Part shown: piece by piece, positions 11,605 through 23,743 of the stretch | Position numbering within the stretch: the first letter of the stretch is position 1 | Layout of the letters: every line of letters starts with the position of its first letter | Source of the DNA: Zeus faber | Taxonomy: Eukaryota; Chordata; Actinopteri; Zeiformes; Zeidae | Length of the DNA: 64,000 bases | Direction: 5' to 3' | NCBI GenBank assembly: GCA_960531495.1 | Contig: OY482849.1 | Coordinates: forward strand, 33,809,736-33,873,735 | Notes under the pieces: generated by a model | Databases searched by the model: none | What the model was told of the DNA's origin: nothing | What the model saw: only the letters and a program-made list of their open reading frames with translations | Program-made: the position numbers and the translations under genes

Positions 11605-12455
11605 TAAAAGTGGAATTATTTTGGAGTTTAAAAGTATGGACAACACAACAAAATGTAGAGTCTATCAATATTTCTCAGACAATCTGAAATCTGAAAAGTC
11701 ACCAACCTTAAGGGACTTCATCACATCATCAACTTCTTCGCCAGTCTCCTCCTTCTGTTCATCGTCACATTAAGTTTGAAATCCGCTGTTTGAAATGTGA
11801 GGAATATCCGATTCAGCAGCGCTGACGTTCTCTGCGTCGCAGTCGGATAACTGTTTATCTGACAGCTGACTTGGATCTATCGCACTGGTCAGATTAAAGT
11901 CCGAAATATGATACAGAGCTTCCTCCACCCACTTCACGTAAATCCATAACGATACGGAGAAGAAAGTTTTCACAGACATGTGAGCCCAAAACACCCCCGT
12001 GCTGCGCTTTAACCATCTGTTTATGGAAGTGACGTAGGTGCGTGACGCAAAGGTTCTTCTTCTTCTTCTTTCAAAACAATGGCTCCATTTGTGTAAAAGT
12101 AGTACGATTTAAAGGTTGAATTCTATCAAAATGGTTTCACTTTGTGACTTCACATCACATGGAATATGGATGAATGATCTTCATCTGGACGCTCGCTTAA
12201 AAGGAAACGATTGATCGGCGTTGTTCAGTGCTGTTCAGCGTCTCGGTAAGTGAACTGTGTTTCCACGTGTAATCTAACGGGAATATTTAACTCCACGGTA
12301 TAACATTTTTCTACCATTTATAAATCAAACTCGGTTTGACGTTGAGAGATAAAAGAGAAAGGAACACGAATCTGGTGAAATCTCATTCTTGGCCATTTTA
12401 GAAATGCGCAAGATGGCGGCTTTTGCTGTGGTGGGACACAAATACACAATTACCC
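11605..12455 (-). repeat. Inverted repeat pair, copy A (partner 48045-48975)
   Basis: About 850 bp correspond in reverse orientation to 48045-48975. Examples are ttcacatcacatggaatatg against its complement near 48390, atggcggcttttgctgtggt against 48068, and gactctacattttgttgtgt on the minus strand against 48923. The minus strand carries a short ORF starting at the ATG at 11994 (or internal ATGs) with an acidic stretch DKQLSDCDAENVSAAESDIP; copy B has this ORF broken. On the plus strand a strong donor (cgtctcg|gtaagtg) lies at 12247. This suggests a mobile element or an old gene promoter region duplicated twice; the family is unknown. Confidence 0.75.
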
Positions 12456-13354
12456 ACTTCATATTTCAGCCATCCAGTGAAAATTTGTAGCAGGTGGCTC
12501 CTTCCATGTTACCTACACCAACAACAATAGGGTGACTGATATTACCAAAGTAGAAAAAATGGTAAAAACAGAAAATTAATAAGGTGAATATTAAATATAT
12601 TGGTGAAGATGGCCTAGTTTTTTAAATTTTTGTAATGAATATATAACAAATGTCAAGATGTCTTTATAAAAATTTGCTTCCTGAAAATACGTTTTTTTGT
12701 GTTAAAGGATTACATATTAGACAATCTTTATTAGTCCTGTTTTATTTGACAAATTCTTTTAATTTGTAAATAGTTTTAATTTTTTTTTGGGATTTGGAAT
12801 TTCAGATTGCCATTATTAGTAATACAAGATTTGATTTTATAGATTTACTCATACTGTTTAAATGTTTTCTAGTCACTGCACATAAACCTAAAAATACAAA
12901 ATAAAACCTGGGGTCCCCCTGACAGCTCGTTCCAGGACCTGCTTTCTGAAACAAACTGCTTACAACAAACTGACTGTCCTGTCTTATATCACAGTGTCTG
13001 TGTTAGTAGGTCCATTAGAGACCCAAATGTATGTGTGTTTTGCATCATAGGTCCCCATTAAGAAACCTTGAACCTAAACCTTGAAATATTTAATTTGTTT
13101 TAAATACTTCATATTTTCTTGAAGTATTATTTTTCCAATCAATCAAAATTGAATTCATGTTCATTGCAGTTTAAAAACTCCTATATTTAACTCTAGATGC
13201 TATTTTAAATAGACATAAAATACATATATTAAAATTAAAATCGACAGGATTTCCAAAACCATGCCTGGAGGTGCACTGCACGTATCTCTGTGAACAAAAC
13301 TAATGTGTCAACAGACAGCAACAAAACTGACAGAGCCGTGGAAGAACCAAATAG
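12456..13354. other. Unassigned AT-rich 0.9 kb
   Basis: No gene is recognised; AT-rich, with no convincing exon or terminal repeats. It ends at the SINE starting at 13355. Confidence 0.45.
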
Positions 13355-13770
13355 AAGAAAGAAGAAACAGACTTTATTTATCACGCAACACACCACACTA
13401 CAACACATGCTTGCATACACACACGCTTTGATGGTGGCCGGTGAAATAGATTCTCTGCTTTTGACCCATCCTTGGCTTGTCCTTCCTCTGGGGGCACAGC
13501 CAGGAGCAGTGGGCAGCATACGTGGACGCGCCCGGGGACCAGATGATAAATGTCCATCGCTGGTCAGACGTTTTTGAGGGGGGTCCTTACTGACGTGAGG
13601 TGGAGGAAACCCCATGTGAGCACGGGGAGAACATGCAAACTCCACACAGAAAGGCTCCTATTTGGGAGATAACCCGCCGGAGCACGGTGCCAACAGCGCC
13701 CCAGGCGGGAATCAAACCCAGGACCTTCTTGCTGTGAGGCAGCAGTGCAATGCACTGCGCCACCGTGCCA
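13355..13770 (-). mobile_element. tRNA-derived SINE (V-SINE-like), copy 2
   Basis: On the minus strand it starts tggcacggtggcgcagtgca, has B box ggtttgattcc (one change from the copy at 3543), the body motif gtggagtttgcatgttctcc, and the tail aataaagtctgtttcttctt. It lies just upstream of the BEL/Pao gag remnant and probably inserted into it. Confidence 0.85.
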
Positions 13771-13774
13771 TAAA

Positions 13775-15822
13775 TAAGGAGTGTTCTATCCATCGCAAGC
13801 CTCACCCCTTACATAAGTGTAGTGGTTTCAGGGGGATGCTTCTCGGTGAACGTAAGAGGGTCCACAAAGACAATGCCATCTGCTTCCGCTGCTGTGCCTC
13901 AACAGCCCAAGAATCCTCAAGCCAAGAATTGTAACGTGGTTGTAAATTAGAGTATGACAGTGAGAGACATATTTCTGCCCTTCATCCAGGCCCAGCGCTT
14001 CAGTTGCCAAGACCTTACTCTCCATTGAAAGAGCATGGCGGGGAGGAAGAAGCCATAGCAAGTCAGGACATAACAGCTAAGTGTACTGAAATTTGTGGAA
14101 ACGGATTCAGGAGCAAATCATTCTTAAAGATATGTCTAGTGGACATCTATCCTACTGGTTGTTCCAAAGAGATCAAGAGAATGTTAGTTTTCTAGAGCAA
14201 TTGTTCCCTTACCAAGACTGAGTTCTTTGACAGGTTCAACATTCAAACATATGGCTATACTGTTCAGTCAGTTGATAGGAAAGTAACCACCAAGTTAATT
14301 GCAGAAAAATAACACCTGTGGATCCCAACACTGAAATACTGCTCGGACAAGATATCCTGCGGGTCCACAAGGTGCGCAAGCAGTTGAATGGTCCCCACAA
14401 TGCACCCTACGCACAAAAGCTGGACCTTGGATGGGTGATAGTGGGTGACGTGTGCCTGGGCAATGCACATAAACCCAATGAAGTAAGCGCTCGGACAACG
14501 TGCATTTTGGAAATGAATGTCCGACATGTTTCACCCCTTGTCATAGTCACCTCATGGTCAAGGATGATTACAGCCTAAGAGGCAATCAGAGGACAATACC
14601 GGAGAAACTAAACCAAATCACGCCAGTGAAAGCTACCACAGAAGAGAGCCTAGAAGAAGCTGTCTTCTGCCAAGGTAGAAACGACAACCAGCTCGCACCT
14701 TCCATTGAGGACAGAACCTTCTTGGAGATGATGGAAAATAAATTTGTCAAGGATGATAAAAACAACTGGGTTGCGCCTCACATTTCGCAGCCCCAGACGT
14801 TTACTTCCCAACAACGGAGACTATGCCTACAAGCGATTGCTGTCAACTCAAGGCACACAGAATTTGCTAGGTTTGAAGCGATTTGAACGCTTCTCAAGCT
14901 GGAATACTCTCACCAAGACACTTGTTCGACTTCTTCACATTAGTCGTAGCTTTACCGAGTCAACAGGAGATGACAGCTGTCATGGCTGGCATGTCCGCAA
15001 GAACGGTTTTACAGACAAAGACCTCACACAAGCAGAGCATACAGTGATCAGATGTGTGCAACATGAGGTGTACACTGATGTATACAAGTGTATAGAATCC
15101 AAGAAAGATCTTCCAACCAGCAGTCCCCTCCGAAAACTCCATCCCATCATCGATCAAGATGGTTTACTGAGAGTTGGAGGCCGAATGACTCGGTCAGATT
15201 TTCATCAAAATTAAACTAACCTTCTCCTCATCCCAGGTAAACATCATGTTGCTAGCCTGCTCATTTGCTATTACCTTGAGAAAGTGATGCATCAGGGAAG
15301 ACATTTAACCGAAGAAGCTATCCGAGCCAGTGGCTTGTGGATAGGAGGAGCCAAGAGGAGAATGAGCAGTATTGTCCACAAATGTGTGACCTGTCGCAAG
15401 TTGAGAGGAAAAGTGAAACATCCGAAGATGGCGGACTTACCAGCTGAGCGTTTGCACACAGACTCCTCATTCTCCTATGTAGGACTTGACGTCTTTGGAC
15501 CTTGGGAGGTTACAACACGACGCACAAGAGATGGGCAGCCCAATTGCAAAAGATGGGCAGTGATGTTTGCTTGCATGTCCACAAGAGCTGCTCACATAGA
15601 TGTCATAGGGTCTATGAGTTCCTCTAGTTTCATTAATGTTCTCTACAGATTCTTCTCAATCAGAGCCCTGTTAGGCAGTTGAGGTCAGACTGCGGCATTA
15701 ACTTTGTGGGCGCATCAAGAGAGCTGAAGTTGGATCCTCCAAGTCTTGGTGAGACCAGTGTTGAGAAATACCTCCTGGACCGGAAATGCACATGGGTCTT
15801 CAACCCACCAATGCAACGGTGA
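13775..15822 (+). pseudogene. BEL/Pao LTR retrotransposon polyprotein, RT and RNase H largely deleted
   Basis: In order: gag zinc knuckle region (HKCSGFRG then CFRCC, about 13815-13890), a protease-to-RT link with LLGQDILRVHKVRKQLNG and HNAPYAQKLDLGWVIVGD (14337-14450), the start of RT (NDNQLAPSIEDRTF then WVAPHIS, 14680-14790), then a jump to the integrase N-terminal part (EHTVIRCVQHE, PLRKLHPIIDQDGLLRVGGR), the integrase zinc-binding region (HQGRHLTEEAIRASG then CVTCRKLRGKVKHP), and the catalytic core (YVGLDVFGPWEV with the first Asp, SDCGINFVGASRELKL with the second). The catalytic RT motif and most of RNase H are missing between 14830 and 14870. Several stops and frame changes occur. Confidence 0.88.
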
Positions 15823-15998
15823 TAACACACAATATGTCCTAGGAAAAATGTCTTTCTAATAGACCAACTAACTAACTCCTAAAACGTAATACAGTAAGTC
15901 GAATACTTATAGAATAAAGTAAAAATATATAGAATAAAATAAAATACAATAAAATAAAATGACCACCTACTGTATATGGCAGAGGTGGTTGATATTAT

Positions 15999-16214
15999 TT
16001 ACATTTACATTTACATTTAGTCATTTAGCAGACGCTTTTATCCAAAGCGACTTACAATTGTTCAAACACCGACGGACGCAGCCATCAGGAGCAATGAGGG
16101 GTTAATTGTCTTGCTCAAGGACACTACAGCATGCTAGCAGGAGGAGCCTGGGATCGAACCAGCGACCTTTAGATCACTAGACCACCAGCTCTACCGCCTG
16201 AGCCACCATCCCCC
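15999..16214 (-). mobile_element. HE1-like tRNA-derived SINE inserted in the BEL/Pao element
   Basis: On the minus strand: ggggatggtggctcaggcgg (tRNA-like head), B box ctggttcgatccca, body gtgtccttgagcaagaca, and the tail gctttggataaaagcgtctg followed by repeated aaatgt units. A full copy on the plus strand is at 54839-55038. The direct repeat attatt on both sides may be the target duplication. Confidence 0.85.
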
Positions 16215-16420
16215 ATTATTGACGCAAGACCTCTGATTCCCCTCTCCTCTGATCCAGAAGCCCCCCTCATTTTGACACCTGCCACACTTCTGACTAAGAA
16301 CGTCGGAGTTCCCTCTGTTGTGTATCCATGGTGCTCGATATCTGTAGATAACATCATGGCAGAACTCACCTGTCGCCATGTACAACGTTTTCACAATAAC
16401 AGTTTCCACCTGGCACTATT
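16215..16420 (+). pseudogene. BEL/Pao integrase C-terminal part, continuing after the SINE
   Basis: The frame reads DARPLIPLSSDPEAPLILTP then TLLTKNVGVPS, the conserved end of BEL/Pao pol. It is continuous in orientation with the 13775-15822 segment; the catalytic Glu region and following sequence were lost in between (15823-15998, AT-rich). Confidence 0.8.
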
Positions 16421-17569
16421 TAGCTAGGCCTTAGGTCTTACCTGGGAGGGAGGTCTAGCATCATAACATTAGTGATTTTAATTTAAATTGCCCTCTAAGT
16501 ACGTTCATAATAGGTCTGGAAATTCAATATAATAATCCAAATTATTGAGCACAGATCTGTCGTTAAGGCTTTAAAACTCTCCATATATGGAACTCCCAGA
16601 GAGCACCAATGGCCCCTCAGCCAGGAGTCCAGTCGACCAAGACGGCTGGAATTTTCCTCTGAGCTTGTCTTTAAGCCACTGTCTCTAAGCAACTCGGAGC
16701 TCTGGCATATGATATTGGTTACATTAGCATGAACGATGACTGTTTCAACTGATGGATATTGACAAAGAAAGTGTGGTATGGGTTAAGGTTGGGTTGGAAT
16801 GGTACCCTTAGACTCCCATGAAGCAGGACATTTGTATCTGTAGCAGAGTGATGTCCCAAACCTGGTGAACCCATGACCAGGGTGCAAGGGTTTGATTGTC
16901 TTGGGTTGTTGGAATTGAACTTCAACTTGTGGTGGGTTGTTGTTGAGGCCTCAAGCAATCGCTCCATTGGAAGTTCAATCAAGCAAGTTCAAGCAATCTA
17001 GATTTAGCCCGAACCTAAATCAGGGATCCTCAGGAATCACTGGCTTCTTGGAGAGCTTGGGTAGACATGTTGCGTCTCCCATGGCATTGCCAAGCTATCG
17101 AACAGTCAAATTCAGCATTTGTTTTAAGTCAATCAAGAGATCTGACGGCAGCTTGTCGATTGTTTCAGTAGAAATATAGGTTAGCATGGGGAGAAATTGA
17201 AGCTAAGGTAAAATTGCCTCTTGGACTGAGAAACACTTGGCTTGGCACACAGGATGTGGAGGTGTGTGGAATCAAAAACTAGTAAAGAGATAGATGTTAG
17301 TGCTTTGCTGTACCCACTTCGTGAAACCACTTTCCACAAAAGGGTTTCAGAGCAGTAATGCATTTGTAATCACATTGACATTGGTAAAGTATATTACTAT
17401 AAACATTGACAGAATTATAACAGCCCTCAAATAATTCATAGCACGTTGAGATTTGATCAGGAAACAAATCTTATGTTTTTCTACCATGTTTGGAGCTGGT
17501 TCTTGCTTATGACATTGGCTTCACTCTCTTGGCAGCAGAGCAGACCAGATACTTCTTCAAGTCACTACC
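16421..17569. other. Unassigned 1.1 kb beside the OR pseudogene
   Basis: No gene is recognised. The stretch ccaaattattgagcacagat (16530) resembles tcaaataattgagcacagat at 21334, just upstream of the OR pseudogene exon 1, so this may be duplicated OR flanking DNA. Confidence 0.45.
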
Positions 17570-17782
17570 TTACTTCTGGTCTCGCAGACCGTAGATGAGC
17601 GAGGTGAGCATTTGAGGCAGGAGGGTCAGAAGCACGAAGGACGTTTAAAGGATGTTGATCATTTGGTAGGGGTTTAAAGATAGCAAATACTGAGACAACA
17701 AGGAGCATAAATAGGACAGCAGAGAGGGACAGAGCTGGGCTCCATGAAGAAGGATGGTGTTCCTGGCTTTTATGGCAGAAGC
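17570..17782 (-). pseudogene. OR131-type odorant receptor pseudogene, exon 5 (TM6-TM7)
   Basis: Acceptor ctcctccacag precedes 17782. The exon reads ASAIKARNTILLHGAQL, the conserved intracellular loop 3/TM6 start of fish OR131 receptors, and ends with LLPQMLTSLIYGLRDQK and a stop at 17572-17570. An in-frame TAA at 17647-17645 interrupts TM7 entry (NIL, stop, TSFVLL). With the stop ignored the exon is 71 codons and otherwise open, so the lesion is recent or the last exon has been under weak selection. Compare the intact gene at 43794. Confidence 0.88.
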
Positions 17783-18360
17783 CTGTGGAGGAGAGGAGTA
17801 CAGTAACAGTAAACTGTACATATATTCAAATAACCTAAAAATCACAAACCTTGTAGTCAGAGATTAGATGAAGAGTACATGGTACTAAATACAAGTAAAA
17901 ATATTGATTTAAAGCAAGAGATGAATGCCAAAGATATGATTTGGATTCTTATGGGCCAATTCTAGGACCCAATTTAAAACATACAAAGAAATCTCTCTTT
18001 ATCTGTTCCTTATATAATGACACTACCCTTTTACCATTAGTGGTTGCTGGGTGGATGATTCTACCCAGAATAATTTCAAAGATGCTGTCTCCATTTACAT
18101 ATCTTGCTTTCAAACAGGAAGCTCAAGAACATTCTTCTTGTAAAACAATGATGACAATTTTGACATTATTAACACAACGGGATGCTCCTATTTATTTTTA
18201 TATAGTTCACAATTTGTGGGATGGAGCACAGTTACTGAACAGCTATGGTCTTGGTTCCATTCAGACCTACTAAATGTGAAATGATCCCTTAGGACCATTA
18301 CATGGGAACTTTTCCCTCTCTGTAAGGTTTGTTTAAGTGCTGACCCTTAAGATAACGTAC

Positions 18361-18450
18361 CTTATCAGCGGCCGAAGAGATCATGGCAGCGAGCACAACC
18401 CTCAGGTAGGTGAAGATAAGAGTCGGTAACACTAATGCAGTCAGCGCAGC
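18361..18450 (-). pseudogene. OR131-type odorant receptor pseudogene, exon 4 (TM5)
   Basis: The 90-bp exon lies between acceptor ctatccccag and donor ataag|gtacgt. It reads LVLPTLIFTYLRVVLAA, the TM5 helix and start of loop 3 of OR131 receptors. A homologous exon on the opposite strand is at 62419-62508, with shared intron flanks (cttaagggtcagcact). Confidence 0.8.
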
Positions 18451-20351
18451 CTGGGGATAGTTAAACATGCTGGTTGGCATACAGGGGTGGACAAAATAAG
18501 GCAATTAACACATGTTTTTTGTACCCTGATTATTAACGCCTAAATAATCTTCAGCCATATATTTGGCAACAACAAAACGTTTGAATAACTAAAATGACCA
18601 AGATGCAACTAACTGTGCTCTTGTATGTTGACGTATGATTTAGATCATCTAGCTGCTTCTACCGGGCACAACTATGACTCTGCACTCAACTGGAAGAACT
18701 TCCACGGCAGAGCTCCTACAGGAGAGTGGCTTTGCATCCATCCTCCATAACAGCCATGACTAGCTTTGGCAACTGGGGAAATTCAGCGAAAGCAGCAACT
18801 TTCCACCTGAAGAACGAGAGAAATGCCAAAAGAGTGGCTGCCTCTGTCAACGGTGATTCTTCCAAGCGTACTCTCTCTTCCGAAGGAACTGATAGAACAG
18901 GTGAGTCAGTTAACTCAGCAACTGACAAAAATCATGGTGGAGGTCTGTGAGTTTATATGAATGAAAAATGGGGCAACAGTTCCACATTCACAGACTCCTA
19001 CTGCTCGGAGGATATTAAATTCTTAGCCCTCTCTCTCTCTCTCTCTCTCAGGCCCTACTATTTGCTAATGGAGTTTGGCCAAATTTTCATAACTGTTGTA
19101 TCTTTGCCATTTTAGCAAAATGCTGGGATTTGTTGTTTTTACTGATACTCATATAACACTGGCTGCAAATTATTGTGGGACAATAAACACATCAGGTTAT
19201 CATGCTTCAGAAGTTGTACAGCAACGGTTAACACAGGCGCCGACATTAGGTGGATTTCGCAAAGCTTCATTGTGCAGGTTTTCATATTCAAACAGTTCTG
19301 TGACAAGAATTCCACCTGGACAATAATGTCTTTGAGGTCGTGGGCTTCAGTATCGAAGAGAAAGAACGTGGCCCTCAAACAAAGTTCACACTCTAAAAAC
19401 AAGCTTCCCTTTTCCATGACTTACCGTGACCAAAATTCAATAAGTAATCCTTGAGTCTTCATGACATGTAAATTAGTTAAATAACTTCAACAAAATGAGA
19501 TGTTTCGTATTGGCATGGACATGTTATATCTCGATCCATTGGTATGCTATTCCAATATAATAACATTCATCATTGTCAGTATAATAGGCCTTAACCAGAC
19601 AAACTGTATAAAATGAGAAAGATATTTACAGCAATCAAAACTCCCATGATATTCCAAGAACAAGTCAGCAAATTAAACAAATATTCTGTAGTTCCCTGTC
19701 TGAAAAGAGTTCTCAAAACCTTCAAATTCCATGTCCTATAGGAACCATGCCTTCAGGCAGAGGTGGGACTTCCAGCTTCACAAAGTAAAAACATTCTTCA
19801 GGATTTGGAGCCAACTTTCTTGATTTGCTTACTAGCAACTCAGAGGTCCAACAAATGAGGGAAAGCATCTTGCTTGGTGCATGGGGTGAAGCAAAAACAT
19901 GGCAGGACTTTTGTTTTTCCGAACCTGGAATTGTTCACATCGGCAAGATTACAAACTGCCATTCAAGAAAAAAAAAATGAAACTCACCATTATGTGGCAA
20001 CACATCGTTACAAGCTTTCTAGCTCTGCAACAGGAGCAAAAGGTTTTCATGAAATGATGGGATGGAGCATAAAGAGTGTGGCCATCAATGACCTTTGGTG
20101 GTTTGGTTTGAAACATTTGCGAACAGAGACATGAGTAGTATTTGCATTCAGCCTCACATCAGGCACTTAAGTTCAATGTAAAATAATTACTTCCATAAAA
20201 ACCCCAAAACAATAAATCCCTAAAACTAAACCCAGAAGCAGAGCCAAAGGTCCCAACACTCTGCAGGACTCCCTTACAGAAAGTATCCTCCTGATATAGT
20301 GTTCCGAGTGTTCACATCCATATCTGTTCTTTCACACATAGTCACTTCTAC
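18451..20351 (-). other. Region expected to hold OR pseudogene exon 3 (TM3-TM4); not clearly found
   Basis: The only candidate is at about 18720-18790, minus strand, reading LPKLVMAVMEDGCKATLL, which weakly echoes the N-L-x-x-M-A-x-E-R-Y region. The call is weak because frame and splice sites do not fit. A (TC)n tract is at 19028-19051. The rest is unassigned. Confidence 0.3.
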
Positions 20352-20498
20352 CTGTCAGTGACCGAGGTGAGGATGAGAATGGAACAGCAGAAAGCGGTCT
20401 GGATTTCTCCATAAGTCGTGTAGCCAAGAACGAAATTAAACACAGTAGTTGTGACCAAGATCATATCGTTAATCAAAAGGTGGATGAACAGCACATAT
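20352..20498 (-). pseudogene. OR131-type odorant receptor pseudogene, exon 2 (TM2-TM3)
   Basis: The 147-bp exon has acceptor ctcctcccttccag and donor gacag|gtagaa. It reads YVLFIHLLINDMILVTTTVF then GEIQTAFCCSILILTS, matching TM2, the first extracellular loop and the conserved cysteine at the start of TM3. Its phase joins exactly to exon 1 at 21092, splitting an Arg codon. The exon itself is open. Confidence 0.85.
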
Positions 20499-21091
20499 CT
20501 GGAAGGGAGGAGAGGAAAGGAGAGAAATGCAGAGGGGGGTTGACACAGTAATACACAGGATGCAATGATAATTCACTTATGCTGAAAATCAGAGATAGAC
20601 ACACAGAAGTTTCCCTGTCTCATACAGGATGAATTCAAGATCCTTCTCCTGTCTTTCAAATGCAACGGAAACGTCCCCAAATACCTCAAAGAACTACTCA
20701 CACCACAGGACTGTGAGAGTGGAGTTTTTAGGTTTTTACGCTTATTGCCAACTTTTTGTTTCATGTTCAAGTCTTATTATATTTAATGTCAGTTTAATTG
20801 CACATCACCATTTCTCTCTTAAGTTCATCTTTCTGGTTCAGTGTTTATTTTGTAAGTTATTGAATAAGACCGTGTCTTTGTTTATCAGGTATTGCCGTCG
20901 TAAATCTCCCTAAACCAGCTTCAAAACGGCGTAGTGGGCGGGGTTTACATCATAGGAGGCGGCGCATACCGCAGCACATCACAGCTTTTCACACTTTTTG
21001 TTGTCGTTTGTTGGATTCGCCGTGAAACGGTGGCTTTATACACCCAAGCACACACCCACGTAACCAAATGCACCAGAACAGGACAACGTAC

Positions 21092-21249
21092 CTGCTGTCT
21101 TGATGGAACCCACTGCTCTTAAAGTAGGTGTAGACAAACAATCCATTGATGATATCAATGGCGACTGCAAGAATAATAACAAGGGAAGACTTTGCGAACA
21201 CTTCGCCAATTCCTTCTGGCCTGGATTCCCCAAACCTGGATTGATTCAT
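21092..21249 (-). pseudogene. OR131-type odorant receptor pseudogene, exon 1 (N-terminus, TM1)
   Basis: The start is the ATG at 21249-21247 (MNQSRFGE), with an N-glycosylation sequon NQS. TM1 reads SSLVIILAVAIDIINGLFVY, and the exon ends at donor acagcag|gtacgt. A 5' UTR acceptor (gtgtgtgtgcag) at about 21268 suggests an upstream untranslated exon. Exons 1, 2, 4 and 5 lie in order on the minus strand over 3.7 kb. The gene as a whole is called a pseudogene because of the stop in exon 5 and the missing exon 3. Confidence 0.8.
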
Positions 21250-22265
21250 TCTCAGTCTGTTGACGATCTGCACACACACAGGAGAGGCTTAGTCATGATC
21301 AATTACATCAATGATGAATTTTCCATATAATAATTCAAATAATTGAGCACAGATTGGGCTCATATCCAGGTTAGTCCACATCCAAAGGGAAAAACAGGAT
21401 TCTGTACAATTCTGATTGATAGATAGATTATTCAACACGGACGGGAAAAGTCAGTGTCACAGCAACTCACAACAAAATAATAATAAAGCAATACAATGAA
21501 AAAAGAAAAAAAAAAAGAAAATGGAAATATGGAAAAATGGAACGGCCCTTTAAACACAGCAACGATAATAAATGGAAATCTGTAGTAATGTTTTTTTCTG
21601 AGAGCAATGCATACAAATGAACAGCAACATCATCCTCATTATTATTATTATTATTATTTTTTTTTTTAATTATTTTATTATCATTGTTATTATTATTAAT
21701 ATACAAACAATAACAATAACAATAATAATAATAATAAAATAAATATTATTATTATTATTATTAGTCGGGGTTTTGCACAAAGTGTAGAAAATCTTTTGTT
21801 TTTGTTTATGAAAATAAATTACGTCACGTGTATGAAACTCATGGAACGGACGAACCCACAGACACCAAAGGAATATGATTTTTATTCCGACCTGCTGTCA
21901 TCCCACTGTGATCAAAATCGGTCCATATTTGTAGGAGAAGTTAGTGAAAAACTGTTTTGTATCATCTCTGCAACGGTTACATGATAGCATTGCAGATCTG
22001 ATTGCTCACAGAAACAACTGGACCATACCTATCAGGCATAGGTCAGCAATTGCTTTGAGCCTCGTCCACCAAAGGGCCTCGCAAATTTGTGTTTCCTTTT
22101 TTTAATTTTGTAAAACTCTTTAGCTAGTGAACAAAAACTATTTGGACCTATTATGGTCCCAACGTGGGTGTGGGTGTGGGTGTGGGTGTGGGTGAGAAGG
22201 AGCAGTCCTGTCGGGAGGCTGTCTGTAAAAGCTTCCAATGTGCCACTGATCCCAGTCTTGTCTTT
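21250..22265. other. Upstream flank of the OR pseudogene, AT-rich repeats
   Basis: No gene is recognised. It contains A-rich and ATT/AAT trinucleotide tracts (21640-21765) and a (GGGTGT)n tract at 22163-22194. Confidence 0.5.
22163..22194. repeat. (GTGGGT)5 tract
   Basis: Five hexamer units with runs of three G; G-quadruplex potential on the plus strand. Confidence 0.85.
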
Positions 22266-23235
22266 TGCTTTTTGAACATTCAAGATTCAAGAGGTTTATT
22301 TGTCACATACATTAACAAACTTTTGTACATATATGCAGTGAAATGTCTTTGCAACGCACCCGGAGATTATGCACAATAGTTTCGAAACCGAACATAAAAG
22401 CTAAAGCTTATTTCTACCTTGCTAACTAACTGAAACTTATTGTTTAAAACGTAATGCAGTTAGTGAATAGAATAATATAAATAAAATAGAAATAAAATAA
22501 GACTCAAAAAGGTAATACAGAGTGGGGGTACAAAATAGAAGTAAAGGGAATAGAGTTATTTATATCGGATAGGCTATTTGTATATACAGATATGTGCACT
22601 AAAGTGCATGTGAATAAAGTGTGTGTGGGGATATACAGTACATTATACAACAGTACGACACAGCAATACAGTAACACCGAACAGAATAGCAATACAACGC
22701 AGTATGCAGTAACCCAGAACAGTCATACAGTAACTTTCAGTACAGTATGCTACATACAGTACAGTAAGGCAGTGGGGCCTATGTGAGTGTCTCAGTGTTT
22801 TTTGTTACTGTGACGTTCAGGAGGAGGCTGTTGTCCTGGCACCAGAGTGACACCAGACCAAATATTCGAGTGAACAGCGGGGCTAGGTGGTTAGGACAGG
22901 TCTTTAGTACTCACCCAGACATGCCATCTGGGCCCGCAGCTCTCCAGGTGTTCACACGCATCAGAGCCCTCCTGACGTCATGCACGTTTGTTGTTGCCAG
23001 AGTCAAACCACGCAAAATAGGAGTTCAGTTCGTTGGCTAGGGAGGCGTTCACACTCGTGGCTAGGGAGGAGCTGCTGTTGTAGTTCGTAATAGTCCGCAG
23101 CCCCTGCCACAAGCGTCTGGTGTCTCGTTGCTCCATCAGTCGCTCCACTCTGTCCTTGTACGTCCATTTTAGCATCTTTCACCACCTTCCACAGATTGTA
23201 CGACGCCACTTTGTAATTGTCGATATTTCCGAAAA
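22266..23235 (-). pseudogene. L2/CR1-like LINE fragment: pre-RT and RT start, with 3' tail
   Basis: On the minus strand the text reads RLWQGLRTITNYNSSSS and NASLANELNSYFAWFD (the region before the RT domain of fish LINEs), then VRRALMRVNTWRAAGPDGMS, the first RT motif (A-x-G-P-D-G). The low-coordinate end carries, on the minus strand, ataaacctcttgaatcttga, the usual 3' tail of this LINE group. Most RT domains are missing between about 22830 and 22400. A reverse transcriptase remnant, dead by deletion and frame changes. Confidence 0.75.
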
Positions 23236-23464
23236 TAAAACCGAACTTTCACAGTGGTAACGATGCTGTACGTTAATGTGGCGATGAAGTTTGTAGCTAC
23301 TTCCGTAAACTCGCCGACGTCACTGGAACTTGATTTGATGTCCCCGTCTACGTCAGTATGACCGTCCCGACACGGACGCACAGCTTGTAAACAGGGATCA
23401 GAGCAATGGCCCCGTGGTCCGAATTCCCGAAAGCAGGAAGCGAGACGGTCTTGAATCCGTCCTC

Positions 23465-23495
<31 letters not shown>

Positions 23496-23711
23496 ACGCA
23501 CACACGCACACGCACACACACACACAGTTGTTGAGTTCAGACTTTTACCCCTAGAGAACAGTGGATGCTCAAATGCTTTATCAAAAAGCATGTACTATAC
23601 TATTGGTGAAGAACAGTTAGAATTCTCATTTGGGTCTGTGCTTTAGTTGTGTGGTTTTGTGACCTGAAAACAGGAGCTCCAAATCCGGTAAGAGGAGTGT
23701 GCATATGCACG
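23236..23711. other. Unassigned, with an interrupted CA repeat
   Basis: A (CA)n/(CACACG)n tract covers 23463-23526. The flanks might be 5' LINE sequence; nothing firm is visible. Confidence 0.4.
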
Positions 23712-23712
23712 C

Positions 23713-23743
<31 letters not shown>

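Noticed and set aside
18716-18950. Frames at 18716-18928 (minus) and 18726-18950 (plus) as a new gene or OR exon 3
   Set aside because: Only a weak resemblance to the OR TM3 region; no fitting splice sites or frame.
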